From Novosphingobium resinovorum (GTDB lineage Bacteria > Pseudomonadota > Alphaproteobacteria > Sphingomonadales > Sphingomonadaceae), in assembly GCF_001742225.1 (NCBI RefSeq), contig NZ_CP017076.1, positions 1,265,001 to 1,329,000 of the forward strand: 64,000 nt of DNA, read 5' to 3'. Positions 27,976-36,162 of this stretch are shown here, piece after piece. Under the pieces are notes generated by a model. It saw only the letters and a list, made by a program, of their open reading frames with translations, did not search any database and was not told the origin of the DNA. The stretch's first letter is position 1. Each line of letters begins with the position of its first letter. The translations under genes and the position numbers were made by a program.

Positions 27976-28725
27976 GTGGGCTCCGTTAAATTGCCTATCG
28001 ACGACGTGCTGCACGCAGGTCCGCCGGCGACGCCGCTGGTGGAAGCCGTGCTGGACCTTGTGCGCGAACGCATCCGCGCGCGTTTCGGCGAATCGGGACT
28101 GGACTGGGACGCCTTCGCGCTGACCGCCGCCGACGATCTCGTCACGCGTGAGGACATCGAGTCCGTCGAGGCCCGCATCCTCGCCAGCGGCCATCGCTTC
28201 GACTGGTCCGCGCGCGTCTCCGTCACCGAGCGGCCCGAAGCGCACAAGCCCGATGGCACCGCTTCGGAAGCCAGTACCGGTTTCACGCATCCCGAGGCGC
28301 CCAGCGGCGACGCGGACGGTGATGGCAAGGCCCTGCGCGGCCTTGGCGACAACGTCGTGCGTTATCCCACCGACATCGTCGGCCAGGCGCTTTACGTGCG
28401 TTCGAACGAGCGGGTCATGGAACTGCTGTCGAGCGGCGTCCCCACCGGTGCCATCGCCATCATCGACGATTCGGGCGGCACCCTGACCGCGCCGATCATC
28501 GACCAGTTCGCGGGCGTGGTCTGCGCCGGGGGCTCGGTCCGCTCGCACCTTGGCATCCTGACGCGCGAGTACAACATCCCCTGCCTGATGAACGCCAAGG
28601 TGGCCGGTATCCGCGAAGGCGATCGCATCTCGGTGGAAGTCTCCGCCCCGGCTAAGACGACGGAGGACTATCAAAAGGGCGTCGAGCGCGTCGCGCGGGT
28701 CTGGGTGATCGGGGAGGCGGCGTGA
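27976..28725 (+). CDS. Stand-alone PEP-utilising 'swivel' (phosphohistidine) domain protein
   Basis: 249-aa protein. The C-terminal half (about residues 135-225) is the mobile phosphohistidine domain of PEP synthase/PPDK-type enzymes: GVVCAGGSVRSHLGILTRE with the expected phospho-accepting His191, then IPCLMNAKVAGIREGDRISV. The N-terminal half has no recognised domain and includes an acidic, low-complexity linker near residues 95-117. No ATP-grasp or PEP-binding domain is present. A GTG start at 27976 has an ideal ribosome site (GGGAGGGA); the longer open frame upstream runs through the promoter. It is the first gene of a four-gene operon. Phenylphosphate synthase is a known case where the swivel domain is on its own polypeptide. 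Confidence 0.85.
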   Translation: MGSVKLPIDDVLHAGPPATPLVEAVLDLVRERIRARFGESGLDWDAFALTAADDLVTREDIESVEARILASGHRFDWSARVSVTERPEAHKPDGTASEASTGFTHPEAPSGDADGDGKALRGLGDNVVRYPTDIVGQALYVRSNERVMELLSSGVPTGAIAIIDDSGGTLTAPIIDQFAGVVCAGGSVRSHLGILTREYNIPCLMNAKVAGIREGDRISVEVSAPAKTTEDYQKGVERVARVWVIGEAA

Positions 28726-29339
28726 TGGCGACGACCATGACCGAGCGCGATCTGGTGCTCCATGCGACGGCGATCAAGCGCCATGCGCCGCTGCCCGCCA
28801 TCGCGCACCTTGCGGGGCTTCCCGAAGCGACGGCACAGGCGGTGATCGCCCAGGCCGTCGCCACCGGCCGCGTGATCGAGGCGCGCGGCGCCTATGCGCT
28901 GACGCCGCTTGCCGGCGTGGCGCTCACCGCCCGCTATGCGCGCCACTTCGCGGATGTGCGCGAGGACGCGGCGTTCGTGAGCGCCTACGAGGGTTTCGAG
29001 CGGATCAACCGCACGCTCAAGCAGATCATCACCGACTGGCAGACGCTCGACATCGGCGGTGCCAAAGTGGCCAACGACCACAGCGACAAGGCCCACGACG
29101 ACGCGGTGATAGACCGCCTCGGCGCCCTGCACGAACAGGCCGAGCCGATCCTCGCCAAGCTGGCGGGCCGCCTGCCGCGCCTGCAATACTACGCCGACAA
29201 GCTGCTCGCCGCGCTGGAAGCGGCCGAGGACGGCGACCCCGAATGGGTCAGTGATATCCGGCGCGACAGCTACCATACCGTCTGGTTCGAACTGCACGAG
29301 GAACTGCTGCGGACCATGGGTCGCGAGCGGGAGGAATGA
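28725..29339 (+). CDS. Unrecognised helical protein with winged-helix-like N-terminus
   Basis: 204-aa protein, mostly alpha-helical by composition. The first 60 residues look like a small winged-helix module (HAPLPAIAHLAGLPEATAQA, then GRVIEARGAYALTPLAG). The rest is charged helix with a cluster of His/Asp (ANDHSDKAHDDAVID). I do not recognise the family. ATG 28725 has GGGGAGG before it; a GTG three bases earlier is possible. It lies between two swivel-domain genes with overlapping starts and stops, so it is most likely a structural or regulatory subunit of the phosphotransferase and not a transcription factor. Confidence 0.75.
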   Translation: MATTMTERDLVLHATAIKRHAPLPAIAHLAGLPEATAQAVIAQAVATGRVIEARGAYALTPLAGVALTARYARHFADVREDAAFVSAYEGFERINRTLKQIITDWQTLDIGGAKVANDHSDKAHDDAVIDRLGALHEQAEPILAKLAGRLPRLQYYADKLLAALEAAEDGDPEWVSDIRRDSYHTVWFELHEELLRTMGREREE

Positions 29340-31048
29340 CGATGGCCGACTGGACTCTCCTGCTCGACGGGGCCGATCTGCCCGACCGCGCGCTGATCGG
29401 CGGCAAGGCATGGTCGGTGGCGCGCATGGCCGCGCTCGGCCTCGACGTGCCGCCCGCCTTCGTCATCACCACCCGGGCGTGCCTCGCCTATCTGGAGCGC
29501 GGCGAAATGCCCGAGGGGCTTGAGGCCGAGATCGCCGCCGGGCTCGACTGGCTGCAACGTCGTACCGGCCGCAGCTTCGGCGCGGGTGCCAAGCGGCTGC
29601 TGCTTTCTATCCGATCCGGCGCCGCGATCTCGATGCCCGGCATGATGGACACCGTGCTCAACCTCGGCATCGACGATGACGGCGAGGCGGCACTGGCGGC
29701 CGAGACGGGCCTGCCTGCCTTCGCCCGCGATACGCATCGGCGGTTCCTCGAACTCTACAGTTCGATCGTGCTCAGGCAGCCGGTCGAGTTGGAGGCTGCC
29801 GAAAGCCCGGCGCAGTGGCGCGCGGCGATCGGCGAGGTTCCGGGCGCGGTGCACGACCAGCTTCTCGGCGCGGTGCGGGCGGTGTTCGACAGCTGGAACA
29901 CCCGCCGCGCGCGGCGTTACCGCGAACATAACAACATCCCGCACGACATGGGTACGGCGGTGACGGTGCAGGCGATGGTCTTCGGCAACCTCGACGATCT
30001 GAGCGGCACCGGCGTCCTGTTCAGCCGCAATCCGCTGCAGGGCGACCCTGCGCCTTATGGCGAATACCTGCCGCGCGCGCAGGGCGAGGACGTGGTTTCG
30101 GGCAAATTCACCCCGCTCTCGCTGGGGGCCATGCAGGCGCATGTGCCCGACGCGCACGCCGCGCTCCTAGCCGCCAGCGACATGCTGGAGCGCGAGAACG
30201 GCGACGTGCAGGATATCGAGTTCACCGTGCAGTCGGGCAGGCTGTACCTGCTGCAATCCCGCTCGGCCAAGCGCGCCCCGGAGGCTGCGGTGCGGATCGC
30301 GGTGGACATGGTGGGCGAGGGGCGGATCGACGCCGCCACCGCGCTCTCCCGCGTCAGCGCCGAGCAGGTCTCGACACTACTGCTGCCGCGTCTCGCCCCC
30401 AACGCCGCCGAGGGCGCACAGGTGGTGGCGCAAGGCGAGGGCGCCTGCCCCGGCGTCGCCACCGGCGTGCTGGTGGCCGATTCCGACGAAGCCGAGCGCC
30501 GTGCCGCCGCTGGGGAAGCGGTGATCCTGGTGCGCGCCACCACCAGTCCCGACGACGTCCACGGCATGATCGCCGCACGCGCCGTCGTGACCGAGCAGGG
30601 CGGCTCCACCTCGCACGCCGCCGTCGTCAGCCGGGCGCTGGGGCGCCCTTGCGTGGTCGGCACCGGCAGCGGCGCCCTGGTGCTGGCGGGGCAGGTGGTC
30701 ACCGTGGACGGCGCCAGCGGCAAGGTCTTCGCAGGCGCACTCGCAACGCAGGTGCCGCGCGAGGACGAGGACGAGCGCCTCTCCCGCCTGATCGGCTGGG
30801 CGCGCGAGCGTTGCCCGATCGAAGTGCTGCGCCCTGAGGACGCCGCCTCCGCCGATGCGGTGGACGTCGATCTGCTGCTGGCCGAAGGCACCCACGAACA
30901 GTTGGCGAGCGCGCTGGCGGGCCACGCCGCGGCGCGCGGCAGCGGCCTCGCCAATGCCGAGATCGCGCGCATCGCCCGGCGGGCGGGGATTACGCGCATG
31001 ATAACCGAGCCGGTGCTGCCGGCCCTTCTGGTCGCGCTGGAGGATTGA
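29336..31048 (+). CDS. PPDK/PEP synthase-like protein: ATP-grasp plus swivel domain, no PEP/pyruvate barrel
   Basis: 570-aa protein equal to the N-terminal two thirds of pyruvate phosphate dikinase. Residues about 15-310 form the ATP-binding domain (LIGGKAWSVARMAALGLDVP, SIRSGAAISMPGMMDTV, GTGVLFSRNP, VQDIEFTVQSGRLYLLQSR). Residues about 355-470 form the swivel domain with phospho-accepting His427 in GGSTSHAAVVSRALGRPCVV. The C-terminal TIM barrel that binds PEP/pyruvate is absent, and the last 100 residues are different. The phosphate from ATP must therefore go to another acceptor, either a small molecule or a partner protein, as in phenylphosphate synthase or rifampicin phosphotransferase. 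It overlaps the previous gene (ATGA). Confidence 0.88.
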   Translation: MTMADWTLLLDGADLPDRALIGGKAWSVARMAALGLDVPPAFVITTRACLAYLERGEMPEGLEAEIAAGLDWLQRRTGRSFGAGAKRLLLSIRSGAAISMPGMMDTVLNLGIDDDGEAALAAETGLPAFARDTHRRFLELYSSIVLRQPVELEAAESPAQWRAAIGEVPGAVHDQLLGAVRAVFDSWNTRRARRYREHNNIPHDMGTAVTVQAMVFGNLDDLSGTGVLFSRNPLQGDPAPYGEYLPRAQGEDVVSGKFTPLSLGAMQAHVPDAHAALLAASDMLERENGDVQDIEFTVQSGRLYLLQSRSAKRAPEAAVRIAVDMVGEGRIDAATALSRVSAEQVSTLLLPRLAPNAAEGAQVVAQGEGACPGVATGVLVADSDEAERRAAAGEAVILVRATTSPDDVHGMIAARAVVTEQGGSTSHAAVVSRALGRPCVVGTGSGALVLAGQVVTVDGASGKVFAGALATQVPREDEDERLSRLIGWARERCPIEVLRPEDAASADAVDVDLLLAEGTHEQLASALAGHAAARGSGLANAEIARIARRAGITRMITEPVLPALLVALED

Positions 31049-31052
31049 GCCG

Positions 31053-31448
31053 ATGACCTCGCCCATTCACGATATCCGCGCTATGCTGCTGCAGTTCGAG
31101 CGCTCGCCGCTGAAGGACTTGTACTTCCGCTCGGCCGACTGGTCGCTGTTCCTCGCCCGGCCGGAGGGCGGCGCGAACCCGCTGCTGGCGCTGGAGGCCG
31201 GCGCGGCGGAGGCCGTCACTGCGGCCACGATCGCGGGCGTCGCGCAGGCACCGCACCTCGGCCTGTTCGAGCCGTGCTGCGCGGCCGGAGACGCGGTGCA
31301 GGTCGGCGACGTGCTCGCCCGCCTCGACGTGCTGGGACGCAAGACCGAGGTGGTCAGCACTGCCGCCGGCGTGGTCAGCGCGGTGCACGCGGCGGCCAAC
31401 GACCTCGTCGAATATGGCGCCGATCTGGTGGAGATCGCGGCCGCCTGA
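31053..31448 (+). CDS. Biotinyl/lipoyl-domain protein lacking the acceptor lysine
   Basis: 131-aa protein resembling the biotin carrier at 20639-21139 along its whole length. The N-terminal helix (ERSPLKDLYFRSADW) aligns with the carrier's (KQSGLRELHARCGEL), and the domain start APHLGLFEP aligns with APYLGTFYR. At the hairpin where the carrier has EVMK, this protein has DVLG: Gly95 replaces the biotinyl Lys. Arg96 and Lys97 follow. It therefore either uses the displaced Lys97 or is an unmodified scaffold. It is the last gene of the dikinase-like operon. Confidence 0.8.
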   Translation: MTSPIHDIRAMLLQFERSPLKDLYFRSADWSLFLARPEGGANPLLALEAGAAEAVTAATIAGVAQAPHLGLFEPCCAAGDAVQVGDVLARLDVLGRKTEVVSTAAGVVSAVHAAANDLVEYGADLVEIAAA

Positions 31449-31699
31449 GGGCTGCATCGAAAGATCGCATAATTCACCACCGGGCGCCGTTTTCTGCGGT
31501 GCCGGGTGGATTTTCATGTCCGTGACAAAAAGGTGGCCGGAGCGAGCAAGGCAAGGAGCCGCTCCGGCCAAGGGTCACAGGATGAGAGGAATGCCCCATG
31601 ACAAGCATTCCTCCGGGCTTGAGGCTTGACGAGAGAGGCAAGCCGCGAAATAAAAGCTAATGCGAAGCAGTCGCATATGCAAGTGAAAAAGGAAGCCCT

Positions 31700-32182
31700 G
31701 TGTATCAGCCCGGCGATCGGCCCCTGGACGACCGGCATTGGAAGCGGCTGAACCGCTTTGCCAACATGGCATTCGCCAAACGCCGCTGGGATGAAGCGGA
31801 TCGCCTGTACGGAGCGGCGCTTTACGAAGCGAACCGCCTGTTCGAGATTGCGCAGGCGGGCGGTGTGATGCGCTGCGATCCGGCGCCGATGCTGGTAGTC
31901 GCGACCACCAATGCTGCCGAAAACTGGATCGTCCTGGGCCGGTGCGAGGATGCGGGCAAAGCGATCGCCGGGCTGTCGCGGCGACTCGTGGAAGTGGTCG
32001 ACGACATGGAAAGTCCGCCGGATTTCCGCCGACAGTGCCTTGTTCACCTGAAAGGCGCAGTACGGAGCCTGACGTCCGTATTGCCCCGCGCCGGTTGGTC
32101 GAGCGATGCAGTTGTCGCTCAGGTGATGGAGGTGCGCAGCGCTGCGCTTCGCGCCATGGACCCGTCATCTCCCCGGTATTGA
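31700..32182 (+). CDS. Conserved hypothetical protein, TPR-like
   Basis: 160-aa soluble protein of unknown function. It starts at GTG 31700 with AAAAAGGAAG before it. The helical pattern (FANMAFAKRRWDEADRLYGA, then AAENWIVLGRCEDAGKA) looks like degenerate TPR-type repeats of the kind found in small adaptor proteins. There is no signal peptide or catalytic motif. It is flanked by a 251-base gap upstream with no gene and a hairpin downstream, so it is a single-gene unit. Confidence 0.65.
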   Translation: MYQPGDRPLDDRHWKRLNRFANMAFAKRRWDEADRLYGAALYEANRLFEIAQAGGVMRCDPAPMLVVATTNAAENWIVLGRCEDAGKAIAGLSRRLVEVVDDMESPPDFRRQCLVHLKGAVRSLTSVLPRAGWSSDAVVAQVMEVRSAALRAMDPSSPRY

Positions 32183-32216
32183 GAACGGGGTGAAGGCACG
32201 GTCGCTTCAATGGACC

Positions 32217-32252
32217 GATACCGATCCGACGCCTGGGCGCCGGATCGGTATC
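32217..32252. terminator. Bidirectional hairpin between convergent genes
   Basis: A perfect 12-bp stem, GATACCGATCCG (32217-32228) and CGGATCGGTATC (32241-32252), with a 12-base loop. It lies in the 78-base gap between the convergent hypothetical and PPOX genes. There is no T-run, so termination is only probable. Confidence 0.55.
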
Positions 32253-32260
32253 CAGCCGTA

Positions 32261-32662
32261 TCAGGCCGCCAGTCTGGTTCCCGCGGTCGGGCCGGAGCGG
32301 AGCGTGAAGATGTCCTCGATATGGATGAGCACGGCGAATTTCGGCGTCTTCATCCCGGCCGTGTCGGCGAAAGCGACGGCGTTATCGAAGGCATCGCCCT
32401 CGGAAAAGACTTCGGGCCGTCCGATGAAACGATAGCCGTCGAGCGCATCGCGATCGATCACCGCGACGGCCATCTTCGATCCGTCGAGGATGTTCTGCAG
32501 CGTCTGGCCACCGGTGTTTTCGTTATAGATAAGCGTCTTGTCGTCATAAACGCGAAGCGAGCGCTTGGGGCCGATGTCAGGGAGGCCTTCCTTGCTCACC
32601 GTGGACTGGATCGGCAGCTGGACGGCAAGGAATTGCTTCATGGTTTCGTCGAGAAAGCTCAT
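32261..32662 (-). CDS. Pyridoxamine 5'-phosphate oxidase-fold (PPOX) FMN protein
   Basis: 133-aa split-barrel flavin-binding protein. Family features are the N-terminal helix, the strand LPDIGPKRSLRVYDDKTLIY, the Ile/Leu-rich middle KMAVAVIDRDALDGYRFIG, and FAVLIHIEDIFTLRSG. Small PPOX-fold proteins include F420/FMN reductases and haem-degrading HugZ-like enzymes; the exact role cannot be told. A half Fur-type box lies at 32771-32782, upstream of its start, and a FecI/TonB system follows within 8 kb, so a link with iron is possible. Confidence 0.8.
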   Translation of the reverse strand: MSFLDETMKQFLAVQLPIQSTVSKEGLPDIGPKRSLRVYDDKTLIYNENTGGQTLQNILDGSKMAVAVIDRDALDGYRFIGRPEVFSEGDAFDNAVAFADTAGMKTPKFAVLIHIEDIFTLRSGPTAGTRLAA

Positions 32663-33004
32663 GGCGGGTCATTTCTTTCCGGTTCGAGCGGGATGGCCGA
32701 CGGCGTGCCGGCGCGTAGGCTCGTAGGGGCTGAGATCGCGCGGATACCGCGCACGTAAACCGTTATATATAATGATTCGCAAATGCAATAATTTGGCAGA
32801 ATGCGTGTTCGATCCTGATGTCATGACTGCCCTCAGCGCCATTGACGATAGGATATGCAAATCCGGACAAGGACCTCGTACTGTCCGGGCATCGCTTGGA
32901 AGAGGCTAGTGAGAATCACTTGCAGTGCCGTTTTCCAGATGCGACTGCTTGTCCGTTCGCCGCGTCCGCAGCGACGTGTGCTCGATATCGTGGGGCGAGA
33001 CGGA
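32663..33004. other. 342-base gene-free region between divergent genes
   Basis: This stretch separates the PPOX gene (minus) and the MFS gene (plus). It holds an AT-rich segment at about 32757-32795 with AATGATTCGCAA (32771-32782), which matches one arm of the Fur-type box at 40388. It also holds a small palindrome AGTGA-GAA-TCACT at 32908-32920. I see no supported gene; open frames here lack ribosome sites and family features. Confidence 0.5.
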
Positions 33005-34318
33005 ATGGCGCTGGCACTGCCGGAGTACGAGGCCGATAGCGCCGATGGACCGGCGACATGGACTTCCGGCGGCTTGTTCACCGTCGCCTTTCTCGGCGTG
33101 ACGGCGGGTGTCCAGATGAGCGACCGGGGCCTTCAGTCGATCCTGCTCTCGGCGATCCAGGACAGTTTTCGGGTCGGGGATGCGACGATCGGGGCGCTTC
33201 AGGGCCTTGCCGGTGTCCTTGTCGGCAGCGCGGTCGCCGTACCGCTGGCCAGGCTCGCGGATCGCCTGTCGCGCAAGAAAGTGCTGCTCGGCCTGATCGC
33301 GGGCTGGACGTGCCTCATGGCCCTGAGCGCACTGGCGCCCGATTTTCCGCTGTTCTTCGTAGGCCGCGCGGCTTCGGGCGTAACCGAGTTCGCGATGATA
33401 CCGATCGTGTACTCGATGATCCCCGACATCGCGCCGGATCGGCATCGCGTGACGGCCAATCTGTGCTTCGCTGCGCTGATGGCTGCCGGAGCGAGCGCCG
33501 GCTTCTACTTCGGCGACGTGATCGTCCAGATGGCCCGACAAACGATACCCCTGGCCATGGAGCCGTGGCGCAAGGCGCTGCTGCTGTTGTCTTTCGCCGG
33601 TGCCCCGCTCTTTGCCCTCGGCCTCCTGACTCACGACCCGGCGCGCCAGATCGCGCCGTCGGACCCAGGAGGGAGGTCGGCCGCGCTCGGACCCTTTCTG
33701 CGTGAGCGGTGGCAGGCCGTGGGTTTGTTCGTCGGCGTTGCGGGAAGCCTGATGATCGCGGTGCAAGCGCTCAATCCGCTGATTGCGCTGGCGCTGGAGC
33801 GACGCTTCGATGCGGACCTCGGCAAGGTCGGCCATGCCATGGGGGTGGTCACGCTCGTGACCTCGATCGGTTGCCTGCCGGTGGCGGGTGTGCTCGACCG
33901 GACGCTGCGGAGCCGTTTCGGTCTGGCGGCACGTCCGTTGATCATGGGCGCGGGTGCCTTGTGCGCGGTGCCGTGCTCCGCTTTGTTGATCGTGATAGAC
34001 AGCGTGGGCGCGGCGCTGTGGGTGGTGGCGTTTTTCCTGTTCGTCACCTGCACCGCGAACGCCCTGGTTCCGACCATGTTGCAGGATCTGACCCCGGCCA
34101 CGCTACGCGCGCGCAGCTTTGCCATCTGGAGCTTCGTGGTATCGGTGTTCTGCGCGATCGGTCCCCTGGCTGCGGGCGCGTTGTCGGACCTGCTGCTTGG
34201 TGGACGTCTGCTGACCGCGATCGCCGTCACGGCGATTCCTGCATTGTTGCTTTCGACTGCCTGCGCTGCGCGCTCGATAGCGACTGCGCGTCGCTTTTTG
34301 AAGTCTCAGCCGACATGA
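33005..34318 (+). CDS. MFS transporter (spinster-like)
   Basis: 437-aa major facilitator with about 12 hydrophobic segments. Recognisable parts are GVQMSDRGLQSILLSAIQ in helix 1, the cytoplasmic loop ARLADRLSRKKVLL between helices 2 and 3, and FFVGRAASGVTEFAMIP in helices 4-5. It resembles the spinster-type branch common in sphingomonads, which often export organic compounds. I chose ATG 33005 because the longer upstream reading is Arg/Cys-rich and not membrane-like; the ribosome site is weak. Substrate unknown. Confidence 0.85.
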   Translation: MALALPEYEADSADGPATWTSGGLFTVAFLGVTAGVQMSDRGLQSILLSAIQDSFRVGDATIGALQGLAGVLVGSAVAVPLARLADRLSRKKVLLGLIAGWTCLMALSALAPDFPLFFVGRAASGVTEFAMIPIVYSMIPDIAPDRHRVTANLCFAALMAAGASAGFYFGDVIVQMARQTIPLAMEPWRKALLLLSFAGAPLFALGLLTHDPARQIAPSDPGGRSAALGPFLRERWQAVGLFVGVAGSLMIAVQALNPLIALALERRFDADLGKVGHAMGVVTLVTSIGCLPVAGVLDRTLRSRFGLAARPLIMGAGALCAVPCSALLIVIDSVGAALWVVAFFLFVTCTANALVPTMLQDLTPATLRARSFAIWSFVVSVFCAIGPLAAGALSDLLLGGRLLTAIAVTAIPALLLSTACAARSIATARRFLKSQPT

Positions 34319-34345
34319 AAAAACCGGGGCGCCCATTCGTCTTCG

Positions 34346-35464
34346 ATGAACTGTTCATCGCGAGAGTGCTCCGTGACTTCCCCAATTGGTTCCTTGATGC
34401 TTGCGATGTCAGCGATTGCCCTGGCCCTTGCTTCGCCATCGCCCGGATCGCGGGCCGACCCGGGCGATGGCGAAGTGGCAACATTGCGGGCGCTCTATGC
34501 CGGGCAGCCCGATAGCTGGCCGCGGCCCTGGCTTGAGCCGGGAGCGCATTTCGCCGAGTTCGGTCCGGTCCCATCCCTGCCTACGCCTCAGGTCCCCGAA
34601 GAAATAGCGCTTGGGCAGAGACTGTTCGAAGAGCCGAGGCTTTCCGGATCGCGGCAGATCGCCTGCGCATCCTGCCACAATGCAGAGCTTGGTTTCACCG
34701 ATGGCCTGCGCACCTCATTCGGGCATGATCGCAAGCGCGGGCGGAGGAACGCATCATCGCTCATTGCCGCTGCATGGACTCATGGACTGTTCTGGGACGG
34801 GAGGGAGGCGACCCTTGAAGGCCAGGTCCTGGGACCGCTCTCCGATCCTCTCGAAATGGCTGGAAGCCGCAAGCGGATCGAGCGATGGATCAATCGCGAG
34901 GCCAGCTATCGCGACGCTTTTGCCGAACGGATCGGCGCGCGCCGCATCAGGCTCGGCGACATTGCCGGAATGATCGCCGCCTACGAACGCAGCCTGACCC
35001 CGCCGCGCAATCGCTGGGACCGCGTGTTCACCCAAGGGGTTTCGGCGTTCAGCGACCAGCAGTTGCGGGGGCTTCACCTGTTCCGCACCAAGGCGGGCTG
35101 CGCGAACTGCCACAGCGGCCCGCTGCTGACTGACAACCGGTTCCATAATCTGGGGCTGAGCTTCTACGGCACCGAGCGCCAGGACCTGGGGCGCTGGAAT
35201 GTCACAGGGCGTCCCGAGGACGTCGGCGCGTTCCGCACGCCGACGCTGCGCGGACTGATCCATACGCGGCCCTACATGCACAACGGCTTCTTCCCGTTTC
35301 TCGAGCCGGTCGTGATGTTCTATTCCGGCGGCGGCGGTCCTAACGACGCGGTGCAGGCGCCCGGCGAGGCCGCGCCGCCGCCACAGGCCGACCCCCTGCT
35401 CAAACCCCGCGATCTTACGCGCGAGGAGCGTGAGGCGCTGGTCGCATTCCTGCAGGCGCTGTAA
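34346..35464 (+). CDS. Di-haem cytochrome c peroxidase family protein
   Basis: 372-aa periplasmic protein of the CcpA/MauG family. It has two c-type haem sites, CASCH (residues 107-111) and CANCH (252-256), and the spacing is typical of the family. Segments RNASSLIAAAWTHGLFWDGR and GAFRTPTLRGLIHTRPYMHNG are strongly conserved in di-haem peroxidases. A hydrophobic stretch SLMLAMSAIALALA near the N-terminus serves as signal peptide; a start at ATG 34400 is an alternative. It may reduce hydrogen peroxide or modify a partner as MauG does. It follows the MFS gene in the same direction after 27 bases. Confidence 0.88.
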   Translation: MNCSSRECSVTSPIGSLMLAMSAIALALASPSPGSRADPGDGEVATLRALYAGQPDSWPRPWLEPGAHFAEFGPVPSLPTPQVPEEIALGQRLFEEPRLSGSRQIACASCHNAELGFTDGLRTSFGHDRKRGRRNASSLIAAAWTHGLFWDGREATLEGQVLGPLSDPLEMAGSRKRIERWINREASYRDAFAERIGARRIRLGDIAGMIAAYERSLTPPRNRWDRVFTQGVSAFSDQQLRGLHLFRTKAGCANCHSGPLLTDNRFHNLGLSFYGTERQDLGRWNVTGRPEDVGAFRTPTLRGLIHTRPYMHNGFFPFLEPVVMFYSGGGGPNDAVQAPGEAAPPPQADPLLKPRDLTREEREALVAFLQAL

Positions 35465-35467
35465 GCT

Positions 35468-36154
35468 TCAACGCGGCAGCATGAACTCGACGGGGACCAC
35501 GAGGTCCAGGGTTTCTCCGCCGCGCTCCTTCGGCGGTTCGGGCAGCGGGTCCGCACGGTGCGGCAGCGCAAGGGCCTCGCGGTCGAGCGCCGAACTGCCC
35601 GATACTTGTGCCAATGCCACCGCAAGCACACGGCCCCGGCGGTCCATGGTGATGCGCACCCACGCAACGCCCTGCTCGCGCCGCGCGCGGGCTGTCGCCG
35701 GGTAGCGCTTGCGGCTGGCAAGCCGGGCGAGGACGCGGCCCTCCCAGCTGTCGGGTGCGTTGGAGGATACGGTGACGGCGGGCGGCACCTCGATCGCCTT
35801 GGGCGCTGCGGCCTCCGCCTGTGCGGGGCGGGGTTGCGGTGCATCGACGGGGCGCGCCGCTGGCAAGGATGGCGCCAGGGCGATCGCCGCCTGCGGCACT
35901 TCGATCCGCTGGGGCACCGGCGGCACCGGGTCCTGCTGCTCCACTGGCTCCGGGGCATCCTTGGGTGTTTCCTGCTCGGGCTGCGGCGGGGATGCAGGCG
36001 CGGCAAGATCGATCACCGTCAGCGGAGCACGCAGCGGCGGCGGGGCCGCCGCGAAAGACCAGCCGACGAGCAACGCTCCCCCCGCACAAACGTGCAGGAG
36101 GAGCGTGATCGACAGGCCGCGCAGGCGGTCAGCCGGGGATTGGCGATAGGCCAT
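35468..36154 (-). CDS. tonB: TonB energy transducer
   Basis: 228-aa TonB-type protein. One N-terminal membrane helix (GLSITLLLHVCAGGALLVG), a Pro-rich periplasmic spacer (about residues 45-135), and a C-terminal TonB domain with KRYPATARARREQGVAWVRI. It links the ExbB/ExbD proton motor, not encoded here, to outer-membrane receptors. The ATG at 36154 lies 8 bases after the stop of the FecA-like receptor, so it is probably a dedicated TonB for that receptor. It converges with the peroxidase gene with 3 bases between. Confidence 0.9.
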   Translation of the reverse strand: MAYRQSPADRLRGLSITLLLHVCAGGALLVGWSFAAAPPPLRAPLTVIDLAAPASPPQPEQETPKDAPEPVEQQDPVPPVPQRIEVPQAAIALAPSLPAARPVDAPQPRPAQAEAAAPKAIEVPPAVTVSSNAPDSWEGRVLARLASRKRYPATARARREQGVAWVRITMDRRGRVLAVALAQVSGSSALDREALALPHRADPLPEPPKERGGETLDLVVPVEFMLPR

Positions 36155-36162
36155 CGCCCCGA

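Noticed and set aside
29336..31048. Pseudogene fragment of pyruvate phosphate dikinase
   Set aside because: The frame is intact, catalytic motifs are complete, the gene is coupled to its neighbours, and short dikinase-like proteins are a known class.
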